A stretch of 64,000 nucleotides of DNA from Diphasiastrum complanatum. Taxonomy: Eukaryota > Streptophyta > Lycopodiopsida > Lycopodiales > Lycopodiaceae. Within the stretch, counting starts at the first letter, position 1; each line of letters begins with the position of its first letter. Positions 32,270 through 44,180 of this stretch are shown piece by piece. The notes under the pieces were generated by a model. That model was not told where the DNA came from and did no database searches. It was given only the letters and a program-made list of their open reading frames with translations. The DNA lies in the NCBI GenBank assembly GCA_029204225.1, contig CM055094.1:72225884-72289883 (forward strand), written 5' to 3'. Made by a program: the position numbers and the translations under genes.

Positions 32270-32271
<2 letters not shown>

Positions 32272-32799
32272 GGTCCCTGAACTTGGGACGGAGTATACAC
32301 AAATCTTATTTGTGAATTGTATGACATAACTTTTTAGTGTGTGTGCTTGTTGCTTGGGTGTGTATACCCTAAACCTCTCTATTCGTTCCGTGTCGAAACA
32401 ATCCCCCATCAAACCCATGAAAATCGAACTAGAATAGATGTGGCTTATTCTAGATTTATTTGAATGCTTTGCAATTCTTTCATTGGAAGAACTTACAATT
32501 GTGGTTCCCTTACAAGTTTTAAGGTCTGTGTGACATGACTTTGAACAATGGCTACCCTATAAGGGGTGTTTGAATATTAGACGGATCGACCTACCTCAAG
32601 ACCAAAAGTGCCTCGAAAACATGTGGGGGAGAGTGAGTAAATATACGTCATTCACTATTTGCATTGGTCTTGCCTAAAAGGTTGCTTGTAAATGAGGGAT
32701 TCTCCTTAAATGTGATCACCTTAGAAAGTGGGATCACTCCAAAACAACGCTACTTTGAGCAAGAGGTCTTTTTGGGCTTTTAATTTGATCAGACATACG

Positions 32800-33010
32800 C
32801 GTCCGGGGGCTTTTGGCCATTTTTGCGCCCGCGTCGGGCGCCCGGGCGCGTCCGCGTCCAACCCTCGGACGCGTTTAAATTTTTTGTTTTACTAAAAAAT
32901 ACACGCAATTTTTTTTAAAAAAAACAAATTTGTGCCACCCCGTACGCGTCCACCCCCGGACACGCCCGGGAGCGCCCGTGCCCGCTTCCAAGCGCGCGTT
33001 CGTGCCCAAT
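32800..33010. repeat. GC-rich CGCG-containing island
   Basis: Two GC-rich blocks (about 32798-32872 and 32940-33010) share ACGCGTCC and GCCCGGG motifs and are separated by an A/T-only-like spacer. Composition differs sharply from the surroundings. Confidence 0.6.
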
Positions 33011-34540
33011 CCCCACTTTCTTAGAATTTGGTGAACTTGCATTTTCTTAGGACTTTTAATGTTTTCAATTTTGACATTTTGTGGGCTTTTAATTTGCTTA
33101 AATTCTACATTTAGGGGTTCTATGTAAGGATTTAATGTATTTAGTTTTCCTTTTTACATTCTATTCGTGCTTGTAATTTGTTGTGTTTTTACATTTTATT
33201 GATGTTTTAATGTATTTTTAGATTAAAATAAGTATTTATAAATTGTGATACAATGTCATAAGAAAAATGTGAATTGCAAATGCATATCTTTCATAATTTG
33301 GGATTACCTACATGACAATGCAAGTTTTCTTAGGTGTTCATAAATTGTGTGTGAATACCCACATCACAATCTAACTCTACCTACATATTCATAATTTTTC
33401 CAAAATAAGAAAACTGTAAATTACATATACATTTCTTTATCATTTACATTTACCTAGATAACAACACAAGTTTTCTTACATAGGTTGAACCAATTTCGCA
33501 GTTTAAAATTCTTGGAGATCCATTGCAAGTAGGGGAAACATTTCCCTACTTGGACATTCCAAAAGCCCCCATATTGAAATGGGAAAATCGTTGTTGAACT
33601 AGGAAATTTTGGGATTTTCCCATATGGAGAATGGTTTCATTTTTCTTGTGGAAAAACAGACTGAAAACGTTAAAAAGTTGTAAGGCAACAGCCTTGAATC
33701 TGTAGAAACAATCTCTCAAAAGGTGAACTTGTAGATGGAGGAGGACTGGAAGAAAGTAAGAATTGCAACAGTGAAATCAGAGGGCGTTGAAATTTGAAAA
33801 GCCTTATAAATATGTTCCTGAGTTATTGAAGAGTTTCCTGACTATGTCTCACATATGGAGAGTCATGCAGATTCGTATTGTGTGTTGATAAGTGGATTGC
33901 CAACAAGCTGGGGACTATTTGCAGTTCCAAACTTAGACTAGAAAGGCTTTAGAAGCCAGAAACTGCTAAAATTTGAACTCATCGCCAAAGAAAAATTCCA
34001 ACGTGAAGATCAAAGAGACTTTATGTTTTCAATGCTAGACAGAACGTACCTGAAAAATATCAACTGAAATTGCTTCTGGATGAAGAGGGACAATGCGCAC
34101 AGATGCCTGGGCAGACCCTCCCTTGCAAATCCGCCAGAAATTCAGCCTCAGTTCTCACTCCACTTCACGAATTCTGCAACCGCATACTGTGATGATCATG
34201 AAAGATTCAGAACGATAAGGTTAGATTCCTTAAGAATTCATGATCGAAACACAAATGGTTTCAAAATCTATCCAGCAATTACGAAGGCATATAATAAACA
34301 TGCACTCAAAGAATATATCCCGTAAACGAAATTTGTGTCCGAACTTGCGCTTGCAATGAAGTAGCATGCAGATTGTTGTGAGAGCGAGAAGATTTGGAGA
34401 AAGATTACACAAAAGATGACAAAAGATGGGGATGATCAAGACCAGAAACAGTGAAGAAAGACGAAGGACAGAGAGAGCGCAATGCGTGTTCGATCCTTCT
34501 TGTGAATTGCGAATAGGTACAACGTTATATACAATACTCG

Positions 34541-34670
34541 CGGTTGTCGTTATTATTAGGTTAAGTTTAGGTTTTCATTAGGTCAGCTCTAGGGTAACAT
34601 TAGGGTGTGTTTAAGCTAGCATTAGGAGGTAAACTAGGTTGTAATTAGGTTTATATTAGGTTACCGTTAC
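34541..34670 (+). repeat. Degenerate ATTAGG-type repeat tract
   Basis: ATTAGG or TTTAGG occurs about eight times within about 120 bases, with spacers of about 7-20 bases (for example TTATTAGGTTAAGTTTAGG). It is loosely like plant telomere repeat but not regular. Confidence 0.4.
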
Positions 34671-35790
34671 CACAGCTTGCAAATTCATACTTGAACATAA
34701 AGCTATTTTAACCAATTTGTTTTTGCCCCTATGTGTTTGGTTTTAACCTGCTTGTGATCTTTTCATTTTCATTTTTCTTTTTTTCAAATATTTATATATT
34801 ATTTTTGAGACCTTCACGATTTTCCTCTGCTTGACACGTGGTAATTTCTCTGTTTTTTCATTTCCCAGGACTTCACAAATCTCAAATCATCTTGGAATGT
34901 GACAATCTTAAGCTCTAATTACACAAATTTCATGTGCCAAACCTTATAGTCAAAGCCAAAAAACAAAAAAATACAAACAACCATCAGATGTGTGTTGAAA
35001 AAAACATCCATTACATCTATGTCGAAAAGAACAAAAGATAGGTATAATTATAAATAATCATGACAAACCTTATGGTTGTATCCTAGTTCTGAATGCCACC
35101 TCATATTCTCTCCCTATGCTTTATAGGTTAATCCTATCAAGGGGAAATTAGAGCCTTGCACCCTTTAACAAGAAGAAATCAAGGGTTACATCCCTTCCTA
35201 GGTTTGGAATGTTTAATTAGCATTCACCTCTTTTCTTTCTGCATTCAATCCTTGGTAGTACAATTGAATGTGTGTCTTTGTAAAATGTGTGTGAATGTGT
35301 GTGTGTGTACACTGTGTGTGTTTGCACTTTTGTGTCTGTATATATATTTACATATTTATTTGTGTATGTGTGTGTGTATATTAACAAAATCATAGGTATC
35401 TGAAATGTCTACTAAATTTAACTGGCTCATTATGTGAATCTCTCTCTCTCTCTCTCTCTCTCTGACTAATTAGCTTTCATACATGCACAATAGGAGTCAT
35501 CCATTCTAAGTGCTTAATATTACTCCTTAAACCTTATGGAATCACCATGCTCCGTAATTCTCACCATTTTTCACAATTACCTAGAATCGAAGCAAAAAAA
35601 CACAAATATAACTATTTGAAGAGCTATGAGAATTTGATAACAAGTTTCTCACAATTACCTCGAAGCAGAATAAACATCACTATTTGAAGAGCTATGAGCA
35701 TTTGATAACAAGGTCTGATATGCCAAGCTTCTACAAAAAATCTAACATTTCGTAGGCATGTAGTACATTCAATTTATACAGATAATGTTT
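34671..35790. other. No gene seen
   Basis: AT-rich non-coding DNA with GT-rich runs at about 35288-35380 and (TC)n at 35439-35463. A phrase around TTTGAAGAGCTATGAG is duplicated (about 35615 and 35677), which marks a short tandem duplication. Confidence 0.6.
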
Positions 35791-35819
35791 TGTATGTTCT
35801 GTTGAATGTAAGGTGTTAG

Positions 35820-36600
35820 TGCTTCGGACCCTATTGATGCTGAGAGCTATCATAAAGTAGAGCTTACTTTTCCTGCAACATTTTCATTTGAAAGCAATCA
35901 TATTGGATTCTTCTTGAATAATAAGAAAGCAATTTGATTAGACATATCTGGCCTAGAAACATGATTACAATTCATAAAGGATGGATTGAAGTGGCTAATA
36001 TCTTAGGCATCAATACTTTTAGGCTAGAAGGGATTTTTAAAATTCTCACCATCTCCAGCTTTTCCAATGAAATATTTACAAGTTCGTGTAGATCGGAGAA
36101 CTTGAGTTTTTTTGTGGCTGGAACATCATTCTCAACATCTTCTACCGGTCCAAATAGGTCCCTATAAGCGTATTTGTGTTCTTCTTGTACTACTATTGCT
36201 TTGTTGGATGTAGCTAGAAAAACATATGAATTTTCAGCACATTGTTAAGGAGATAAAAACAATTTGTTCGTACTGGAAACAAACAACTAGAAATTTAGCT
36301 CAAATAAACATACATGATTAGATTTTAGCAACTATTAATGACATATTGCTTTCTATAAATCTTGAGATAAAAAGCACAATGCGTATCATCACTACCTTTA
36401 GTGAAAACGATTTGTTTCGCATCTCCTAAAGATTCGTCTCTGATTGGAGCTCGGAAGCAAAAGTTGTCTGTAGAAAATGAGAATCAGGAACATTTTTTGA
36501 AGCCACAGAACCATTGGAAATTATCTTTTGAAAACAAGGCAGAAGGAAATTTTGAATATTTGTCACCACTGCATAATAACATGTATGTGCCTTGAAATCT
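35820..36600 (+). pseudogene. Possible decayed host-gene exons, family uncertain
   Basis: Coding-like fragments occur in succession on one strand: VELTFPATFSFESNHIGFF (about 35863), then ITIHKGWIEVANILGI (35963) inside the open frame 35934-36167, and an open frame at 36401-36595. The second phrase faintly resembles the 'GW..FA..N.L' end of a plant B3 DNA-binding domain, but I would not name it. Stops and shifts separate the pieces. Confidence 0.2.
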
Positions 36601-37487
36601 CCAACCTTTTTGTACCGTGACCACTAGTCTTCTTTTCATCTGCAGGTATTGGAACACATCTTTAGAATGGTGTCATAAATCATAAAGTCACTGAGAACCA
36701 GTTAACCACCGCCACCACCTTATACAAACCTGGCTGCTGCTATCTCACAACCATAGGCACCTGCAAAGCAATATGGCGCTCATTACCATCAAGAATAAAT
36801 CATTTCCGAGCATCCTCAAGGGCTTGTTTTTTAATGAGGTTGTATCAGTCCATAGTCCAGAAGACATTCGGGAGGCCCATAGAGCCAGCACGCATACCAG
36901 TTAGCACCTACAATAATCTTAAGCTTTACAGTTCATTGTCACAAAAATCGTACCAAGGAAGAGTTGTTTTGAGTTAGTGAATGCTCCAAAAGGTGCGTCG
37001 CCTTGTTTTATCCTGTTATTGGAAAATGGAAAACCATATAAACTGGTTGCATTTCAAACGTATGTAAGTAGCTTTGTAGAGAAAATAAAGCCGCTAGATC
37101 TTACGAATCCTGAATCAAATTACCCAAGTCATAGCTAGAGATCACTTTCGTTCTAATAGACTCTAGATGTAAATTGCTTTACAAATATCATCGATTTTTA
37201 ACATTAATCATTTTGGAAAGAATTCATGTAATCCAGCGGAACATATTTTCTTTCCATACCAGACTTCCCATTTTCCCGTTTGTTCTCTGTGATAAACACC
37301 TTTACACTCACTCATCCCTTACATAGTTGCCCGTGATTTTCACGCCCACGTAACCGGCGAAATCGACGTAGAGGATTGCGGTCGCCTGAGAATAATTTCT
37401 TTGCAGTTGAAACTTACGATGAAGCAGCACGACATATTGCTATGTGTGATATCAAGTATGAAAATCGGAGCTCGCGTGGAAGCAAAC

Positions 37488-37539
<52 letters not shown>

Positions 37540-37967
37540 AAGCGAGATAGAGAGAAAACGAGCGAGAGAGAGAACCCCCCGCAAACTCATACAATGCTAT
37601 TATTTATAGTAGTAGCAAATGTGCTATGGCGTTGTTGTTGTTATATGAGAAGAAAAAAAAGAGCTATCAATTCCTGAATGCTTTTGTAAGCGAATATTTG
37701 TGTGACTTATGTGAAGCAAACACGCCACTTGTTATTCGTTATTCGTGTTCGGGAAAGCTTGACAAAATTCAAAAATGGAATCGGCAACTTTTGTCAAAAA
37801 TCAGCATGTTTCAAAACTTGCAGGTTTTTTGAGATCATAAAATAATGTATAATCGGCATGTGGCATGTATTGAGGGTCATCCTTGAGAAAATCTAAAGAG
37901 TTCATAAAAAAAAATCAAAAGAGTTCATGAAATAATGGTCATTGGAAGAGAACACTACTACTACTAC

Positions 37968-38002
<35 letters not shown>

Positions 38003-38587
38003 TGAAGCAAACACGCCGCTCATTATTCCTATTTGATGATAGTTGTGGGCCCGTGTAAGTTAATGGCTCGAGTTATTGGCAATTCAAGGTTTCATTTTGC
38101 AGGAGGCTTATTCCACTTATAATCTCGTGTAATGGCTCGAGGCCTACTGCAGCGATTCGGGATTTGGGAAGCTAGTTGAAGGCAGCCGGTGGCAGCTGCG
38201 ATTGTGGATGCATGCTGACATGCAGACATCGGAATGGCTGGCCAGCATTAGCCATATCAGGAACTATGCCCGCTTTTAGAATCTACGTCCCATATCGTGT
38301 ATATTTGGACTCCAGATTTGGAGTCCAGAGAATTGCTTGTTCAATAATAGCCATATCTGTTCCATAGGCCAGCTATGTGTAATAAACACAGAAGATCGCA
38401 TACATGGCATTACGAGTATAAGTGTGCGCTATCCTGTGTCGGTAAGATGTAGAAAGTTGGAGCGGAGGTGCACGGCGCCTTCCTAATGCAGTTGTGTTAG
38501 TTCGGTTTTGTCTGAAGATTTATTATTGTGATATAATAACATAGCACGCTTTACATATTATCCTTATAATAAGAAATTAGTGCTCTT
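36601..38587. other. No gene seen; microsatellites
   Basis: (GA)n at 37491-37537 and (ACT)n/(AAT)n at 37953-38001. The phrase TGTGAAGCAAACACGCC occurs at about 37710 and again at 38001 on either side of the AAT run. Open frames here are short or simple-repeat. Confidence 0.6.
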
Positions 38588-38839
38588 TTGCTTAGGCGGT
38601 TGGTGATCTCACTTGTCACTTGGTGCTCGATCGTGCCAGCTCTAATTAAGGCTGATGGTCAAAAGCAATGTGCTGAGAGTAGTTCTTTCGAGTATATATC
38701 CCTATTACACAATGACAGTGAAAAGAGTACCTTTGAATTAGGTTTTTGCTTCTTTAGTTTCCGGCTAACGAAAAGTTTGACTCAGCATAAACGCCTCCAA
38801 GCCTTACAAGGTGTGTCCTTTGTAGGTTCTTATAAATAA
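38588..38839 (+). pseudogene. Possible N-terminal fragment of a secreted or receptor protein
   Basis: An 84-codon frame beginning at TTG, with no ATG. It starts with a hydrophobic signal-like segment (LVISLVTWCSIVPALIKADG), then SEKSTFELGFCFFS, which recalls the TFELGFF motif of G-type lectin receptor kinases. Nothing else of that family follows. It is a weak suggestion only. Confidence 0.2.
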
Positions 38840-39159
38840 AGCTAGAATTCTGGGCAAAATTCAGTTGTATTTCTTATGCCATATGTGATGGAAATAATTG
38901 GCTTATAGTTGATTCTCAAGCGCTATATGGATTTGAGGTCTTTTTTATTCTGCTATTTATATATCATGAGCTGCCAGCTACAGTGCCCTACATACAAATC
39001 ATTACATATGGTAGATTAAAGTTGGAGAGACATAAGTTTTCATGGATCTTTAAAATCTGAGTTTCTTTCTTAAACACAAATTTTGTACTTAAACAAGAAT
39101 GATTGAAGTCTGATACAGATGGCAGTACGGTACTGTAGGAACTCTTCGTGTACGGTAGT

Positions 39160-39300
39160 GTATGTACTGTACTGTTTATCTGATGACAAGTAAGAGAACC
39201 TGCTATAATGATATGAGAGCTTCTCTTTGGAAATCACATTCATGTTGTGCTCCTTTCCTCTTCTAGAGGTCAGGAGTTCGATTCCGATCAAAGACATCGA
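39160..39300 (+). repeat. Possible tRNA-derived SINE head
   Basis: GAGTTCGATTCC (about 39267-39278) fits a tRNA B box (GGTTCGANTCC). A weak A-box-like ATGAGAGCTTCTC lies about 50 bases upstream. No poly-A or target duplication was identified. Confidence 0.2.
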
Positions 39301-39350
39301 TAGAAATTATAGAAAGTAAATTTGCTAGGTGTACTTTTCTAGTTGGAAAC

Positions 39351-39773
39351 TGTTACGTGTTTTAGGCATGCATTGATTAACTAATGGTGCATGATGCAAC
39401 CAAAGGACACATACAATAAGCATAATCAAGCATCAATCTACACAATCCACACAATGGAATATTATACTAGTAAAAGGACTTCTTCATTACTCCAAAACAG
39501 TACATAGTCACTTCATTGATGATCGCTAGTACATGTAATCTCCATACAACATATGTCCACTACTCAGCATGAAGCATGTCTAGACTGCCACATCATCACA
39601 CATTTATCTACTAGCTATCACGATTCTAGCACCTACTACTCGCATATTTCTAGCCTAAACATAATCAAATTAATTACCTAACTACCAACCATCTAATATG
39701 TCAACTAACCTTGAAACTACTCTCGCCGAACTAATCTAACAGAAAAATTGTTCATTGATCTATGGCCTTAACA
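39351..39773 (-). repeat. 3' LTR of the copia remnant
   Basis: TGTTACG start and CTTAACA end on the plus strand. The purine tract (minus CCTTGAGGGGGAATT, 39774-39788) adjoins the right end. No partner LTR. Confidence 0.6.
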
Positions 39774-41060
39774 AATTCCCCCTCAAGGAACATTTTTCAA
39801 TCCTGCTAACTCGGTAAGCTTCAGGTGCTGCTCCTTTGGAAGAGCTTTGGTAAGCATATCTACTATCATAGACTCTGTTCCGCAATACTCCACAGCAAGC
39901 CTGTCATCATTGACTAGCTCCTTGACAAACTTGTACTACAATTCAATATGCTTACTCTTTTTGTGTTTTCCTCCATTTTTGCAAACGAAAGCTCTGATTA
40001 TCATTCTTTATGACCAATCTTTGTTGTTTCATTTCTCATTCTGCCAAGAGATTTTGTACCCACAATGCTTCTCTAGCAGCATAATTGAGTGCCATATACT
40101 CTGCTTGCATTGTTGATAATGCAACACTCTTCTACTTTGAACATCCCCAACTTTTGGCAGCATTTGAACAAACAAAAACTTATCTTGAAGTTCATCTCCT
40201 CGTGTCTCTGTCTCCTCCCCAATCTGCATCAGCATAACCTGCTATTTTAACATCAAAATCAAATGAAGTAAGACCCCAATTTGATGTGCCCTTGAGGTAT
40301 TCGAGAATTCTTTTAGCTGCTTTCCAGTGTGCTTTTCCTGGGTTGTTAGCAAACTGGCTCACTTAATTAACACTGAAGGCTATATATGGTCTTGTGCACA
40401 CAGTTGAATACATTAAAGAACCTACAAGATTTCAAAATGGTTTGCCCTTCATCTCTTCCACTTCTTCAAGGTTTTTTGGTGCCATATCAAAGCTCAACTT
40501 GTGTCCTTTCTCTGCTGGAGTACTCAAGATTTTTAACTCAGTCATCCGATAACGAATAAGCATCTCCTAGATGTACCTAGATTGGCTCATAATGGTAATA
40601 CCTGTAGCAATGTTTCTTTCTATCTCAATCCCCAAGCAATAAACCACTTCCCCCAGGTCTTTACTTTAAATTCTAGTGCTAACGCCTGCTTGATTCTTCT
40701 GATATTGTACTCATCGTTTCCTGTAATCAGTATGTCATCTACATATACTGCCAGTAAGACAACATGCTGACCTTTTATGAGAGTATAAATCCTCCCATCA
40801 GACATACATAATTTCATCCCAAGTTTCTTTACAGCTTTGTCAAATCTCTGATTCCATAGTCTGCATCCCTATTTTAAACCATAAATAGCTTTCTTTGGCT
40901 TACAACACATACTGTTATCTATTTCAAAGTCAGGTGCTTGTATCATATAAATGCTTTCTTCAAGTATTTGTTCAAAAAAGTTGTTTTAACATCTGACTGC
41001 CAAATTTTCCAATTACTTTGAGTGGCAATTGCAACCATAATTCTTATGTAGTCCCAATTC
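39351..41060 (-). mobile_element. Ty1/copia remnant: RT, RNase H and 3' LTR
   Basis: On the minus strand the RT motif YVDDILITGNDEYNI (open part 40620-40817) is followed by LVGSLMYSTVCTRP (about 40420), AHWKAAKRILEYLKGTSNWG (40290) and ADADWGGDRDTR (40215). RNase H is then frame-shifted, and a purine tract and LTR follow. The 5' part is missing and many shifts are present. Confidence 0.75.
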
Positions 41061-41154
41061 ACGACCATTTCAAATTTAAACAACAATGATGATTCAAATT
41101 AAACCACATTGAAAAGTAGACATCAATAAGAGGCTTACTGGCCCCACAAGTGAC

Positions 41155-41340
41155 TCATACGTAACGACCGAGTGCTATTTTGGATGGAAAGACACCTTTT
41201 GAGGAGGCTGAGGATCAAGTTTTTTAAAACTTTCGGATGCACATGCTATGTCAACATTACTCTTGACGATGACCAAGGAAGATCCATCTAAGGAAAGCTA
41301 TATTTGCTGGATATACAGTGTAAAATCAAGACTGGCCCCA
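41155..41340 (+). pseudogene. Short Ty1/copia integrase scrap
   Basis: The plus strand reads LDGKTPFEEA, then after shifts MHMLCQHYS and AIFAGYT. This corresponds to the copia 'GKTPFEAWTG...LRVFGC...FIGY' region. Too broken to be functional. Confidence 0.45.
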
Positions 41341-41914
41341 TTGGCTACAAGTTCCCTTTTTATCCTCCTGCCAGAATACCCCAATTAGGTATCGCAGAAC
41401 TTCGTAATGACCGCAATGAACTTCTTAACGACCACAATTGGTTGGTTCAACTTCTCGTAAACACCGCATGGAGATTGCAATCATCAACCTTGCAGTTGCT
41501 TACGATCTGTTCAGCTTCTCGTTGAATATAACTTAACCTTAACAACCTACCACTTTAACTCCGTAATCATTCTACAACAACATCTCCTAACTTAGTGACC
41601 TAACTATGTAAATACATTTCCATTGTAAATACATTCTCAATAGAAGTTCATTACATTTGAATTAAGAACCCCAATTTACAAGTACATTGTAATGGCCAAA
41701 ATGGGCCTAACAACTGTGAATGCATGTAGGCAATAAAATGATTTTGGTAACTAGAAATTGGAATCTCGAAGCTTAGGAGGATGAGTTTTTGTAAGTACTA
41801 ATAGCCTATCAAATGCTTGTGCATATGCCATGAAAAACCCTCGTACACTACTAAGCTTATTTGAAGTTACAATTGATACTTTCAACATGCACATAGTCAT
41901 TACACCATGCACTA
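41341..41914. other. No gene seen
   Basis: Unassigned AT-rich sequence. The phrase CTTCTCGT(T/A) recurs with AACGACC-type words near 41400-41530; nothing codes. Confidence 0.5.
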
Positions 41915-41919
41915 CTTAC

Positions 41920-43235
41920 TGTAGCGCAGGCATCCCAAAGGGAGCCGGGAACCACGACTTAGCTTCCCAGCCTTCAACTCTTGCCATCCGAACCCACTTG
42001 ACATACAAGCAGCCAACTCGCCAACAACGATCAGACTTAACCAACTTGAAGTTCCGAGGACCAACATTGAGATCCAACCTGGCGCCATGCCAGATCGGGG
42101 GTCCCGACGTGGGTGACTTCCCTCCAAGCAAGCCGCCCGACATACATCAAACTTAACCAACTCGAAGCTTCGTTACAAACGAGTAACATCCATTCCAAGC
42201 AAGCGGTCTGACTTACATCAGACTTAACCAACTGAAAGCTTTGTTACAAACAAGTAACATCCATTCCAAGCAAGCGGTCTGACTTACATCAGACTTAACC
42301 AACTGAAAGCTTCGTCACGAGCGCTGGAAGCCAACCTGGCGCCACGCCAGACTGGACAGCCATAAACAGGTAACATCCACCCAAGCAAGCCATCCAACTC
42401 AGCCGACAGGTTAGAGCCCGTTCCCCAAGAGCTTAACCCATTCACGTTCATGCAAGGAACACTCAGAACCACAAGCCGCGACAGATATGGAAACAACCAG
42501 TTCTTGGACCAAATGGTCCCGACAGCATACCGCTGGCGCCACGGACCGAATGGTCCCGACGGCATACCGCTGGCGTCCCGGGATACGACCCTCAGCTATG
42601 TGCCAAGTTAAAAATTTTGAAAGCGGCCTTACAACTGGCGCTTTTACCGAACACTGAAACCCAGAAGGTAATCAGAGTCAGTTTGAGGAAAATCCCACTT
42701 TATTGATAAATCTGAGAAGGTTACATTTCAAGTGTGTGACCGACCCTAGTCTCCGGGGCGCTAGCATGCCAAGGCGAGAGCCATGACAACATTCCAGCAA
42801 GGGAGGCTGAGACTTGGTTGGAGCTCGCCCTGAGTCGCAACCCGCACTCCCCTATAGTATTGGTGTGATTCGGCACCCCCCCTCATACCAAGCACTCTAC
42901 CCAAGCTGGTAAAGCACGTTTTTCTCTCTCTAGGATTTTCTCTTTCTAGAAAGTCATTTTCTCTCTCTAGATTTTATTGTTCCCCAGGCTTCCTTTAATC
43001 ATGCCTAGATCGTGTGAGGTGATTGCACATCGATCTGAGCTCTCTGGACTTCGCTAGAACCGATCAAAGATTTTCAGCCATAGGAACTTGGCGCCGGCTG
43101 GATTCTGGTCACAGTGGCGCCGGGAGCGGCGCCGGCGCCATTGGCGCCGGGAGCAGCAGGGGCGCTGCTGGCGCCGGGGACATAGCTGGCGCCGATGGCG
43201 CCGGAAGTAAAGCTTGTAAAGGTAGCTTTACAACA
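41920..43235 (-). repeat. 3' LTR of the LARD-like element
   Basis: TGTAGCGCAGG start and GCTTTACAACA end. Contains three units of an about 71-bp tandem repeat (about 42120-42320) and a GGCGCC-rich block (43089-43203). Confidence 0.95.
42120..42321. repeat. Tandem repeat within the LTR (about 71 bp, three units)
   Basis: The unit CCAAGCAAGC...CATCAGACTTAACCAACT...GTTACAAACGAGTAACATC recurs with starts near 42120, 42191 and 42262. The last two are nearly identical. The same array occurs in the other LTR. Confidence 0.85.
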
Positions 43236-43250
43236 TCCACCCCACCTTTA
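43236..43250 (-). other. Polypurine tract of the LARD-like element
   Basis: The minus strand reads AAAGGTGGGGTGGA directly before the 3' LTR. Confidence 0.85.
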
Positions 43251-43819
43251 TAAAATCTGATGTCCTCATCAGATGTCAGATTAAAGTAAAGGTGTCTCCC
43301 AATTAAAATAACTATACATTTAAGCTACTTGGCACAGTACTCAATTTACTGGCCACTTTTTATTAACATTGAAGCTGGCACACCACAAGTCGGAGGCTCA
43401 GCTCTTTGTACTGAAAAATTACATAACTTGAAAATATATCTTTGTCTGGGAAAAGCGTAGATTTGATATCGCTTTCGTAAAACCCGAGAACCTTATTAAC
43501 TGGTGACAGAGGCCTTTCTTTGAAATGCTCGCCCCTGTCGCTTCTGACTTTCGACTTTGGAACTCCTTTGAGCTCCTGATTTGTCCTTGATGCACTTAAT
43601 GTTGAGCTCCCTGAGCTCCAGATTTGTTCAGTTCCGCACAGGTATCAAGGCTCCCTGAGCCGAAGGATTTATCGTTTGATTGCCCACTTTATGGTCCACT
43701 CCGTGCCTTGTTGCTTCTGCACCTTGATTTCTCTCCTTGTCCAAGCCTGATCTTGATACTTTTCCATCTTGGCTCTTTAAGGTAGGCAAAGATTGAGTAC
43801 TCCGCAATGCACCTCTCAC

Positions 43820-44180
43820 TTAGCTTGAAGTAGCTCTTTGAATCAGCCCAAATGTAACCATTGACCTCGTGGAAAGCCAAAAGGTCGCACCAGTTTGATC
43901 CGCATCCGAACTATCTCTTCGCGTTTGTTTGAAGCACCATGTCCGTCGCGCAAAACTTGACTTTCACAATTCCATCACTGGTTAGTTGCCTCACAGTCAA
44001 AACAAGAAGTGTACATCGAGCTTGGCTTCAAGTAGCTCTCTTTGAATCAGAAACATGCACCCAGAGTTTGCACTAATCCGATCTCAACGCGAACTGTCCC
44101 TTAGCGTCCGTTCGAAATACCAAGTCTCTCATGCAAGACTCAACTTTCTCAGTTCCTTCATTGATCAGCTGCCTTACGCG
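43820..44180 (-). repeat. Diverged tandem duplication in the LARD internal region
   Basis: Two blocks (about 43820-44005 and 44012-44180) share the ordered words CTTGAAGTAGCTCT/CTTCAAGTAGCTCTC, TTTGAATCAG, GATC(C/T), CGAACT, GCGT(T/C)(T/C)G, GCAA(A/G)ACT and TTCC(A/T)TCA. Divergence is much greater than between the LTRs, so the duplication predates this insertion. Confidence 0.6.

Larger units (their letters stand above)
31640..34540. other. No gene seen; simple repeats and a GC-rich island
   Basis: Contents: G-rich run 32074-32097, (TC)n 32202-32269, and a GC-rich block 32800-33010 with CGCGTCC and CGCCCG motifs in AT-rich surroundings. Featureless AT-rich sequence follows. Short open frames here show no family signature. 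Confidence 0.7.

Noticed and set aside
32188-32418. ORF rich in RERERE
   Set aside because: Translation of the (TC)n microsatellite.
34080-34325. 81-codon ORF in non-coding DNA
   Set aside because: No recognised motif and no supporting context.
37376-37609. ORF with YDEAARHIAMCDIKYENR, briefly AP2/ERF-like
   Set aside because: Only a weak echo of 'EEAARAYDRAA'; no YRGVR or WLGTF blocks, and it runs into a (GA)n repeat.
38176-38367. 63-codon Cys-rich ORF
   Set aside because: Short, no family pattern, no signal peptide.
39267-39278. tRNA gene
   Set aside because: Only a B-box-like word; no cloverleaf or acceptor stem could be folded by eye.
42170-42321. CRISPR-like direct repeats
   Set aside because: Repeats are contiguous units within an LTR without unique spacers, in plant DNA.
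42284-42565. Repeated ORFs in the 1.3-kb LTRs (also 45388-46218)
   Set aside because: Same frames occur in both LTRs because the LTRs are copies. No family signature, and they are interrupted by the tandem repeats.
43023-43253. Gly/Ala-rich ORF at the LTR end (also 46676-46906)
   Set aside because: It reads through the GGCGCC repeat block; a product of repeat composition.
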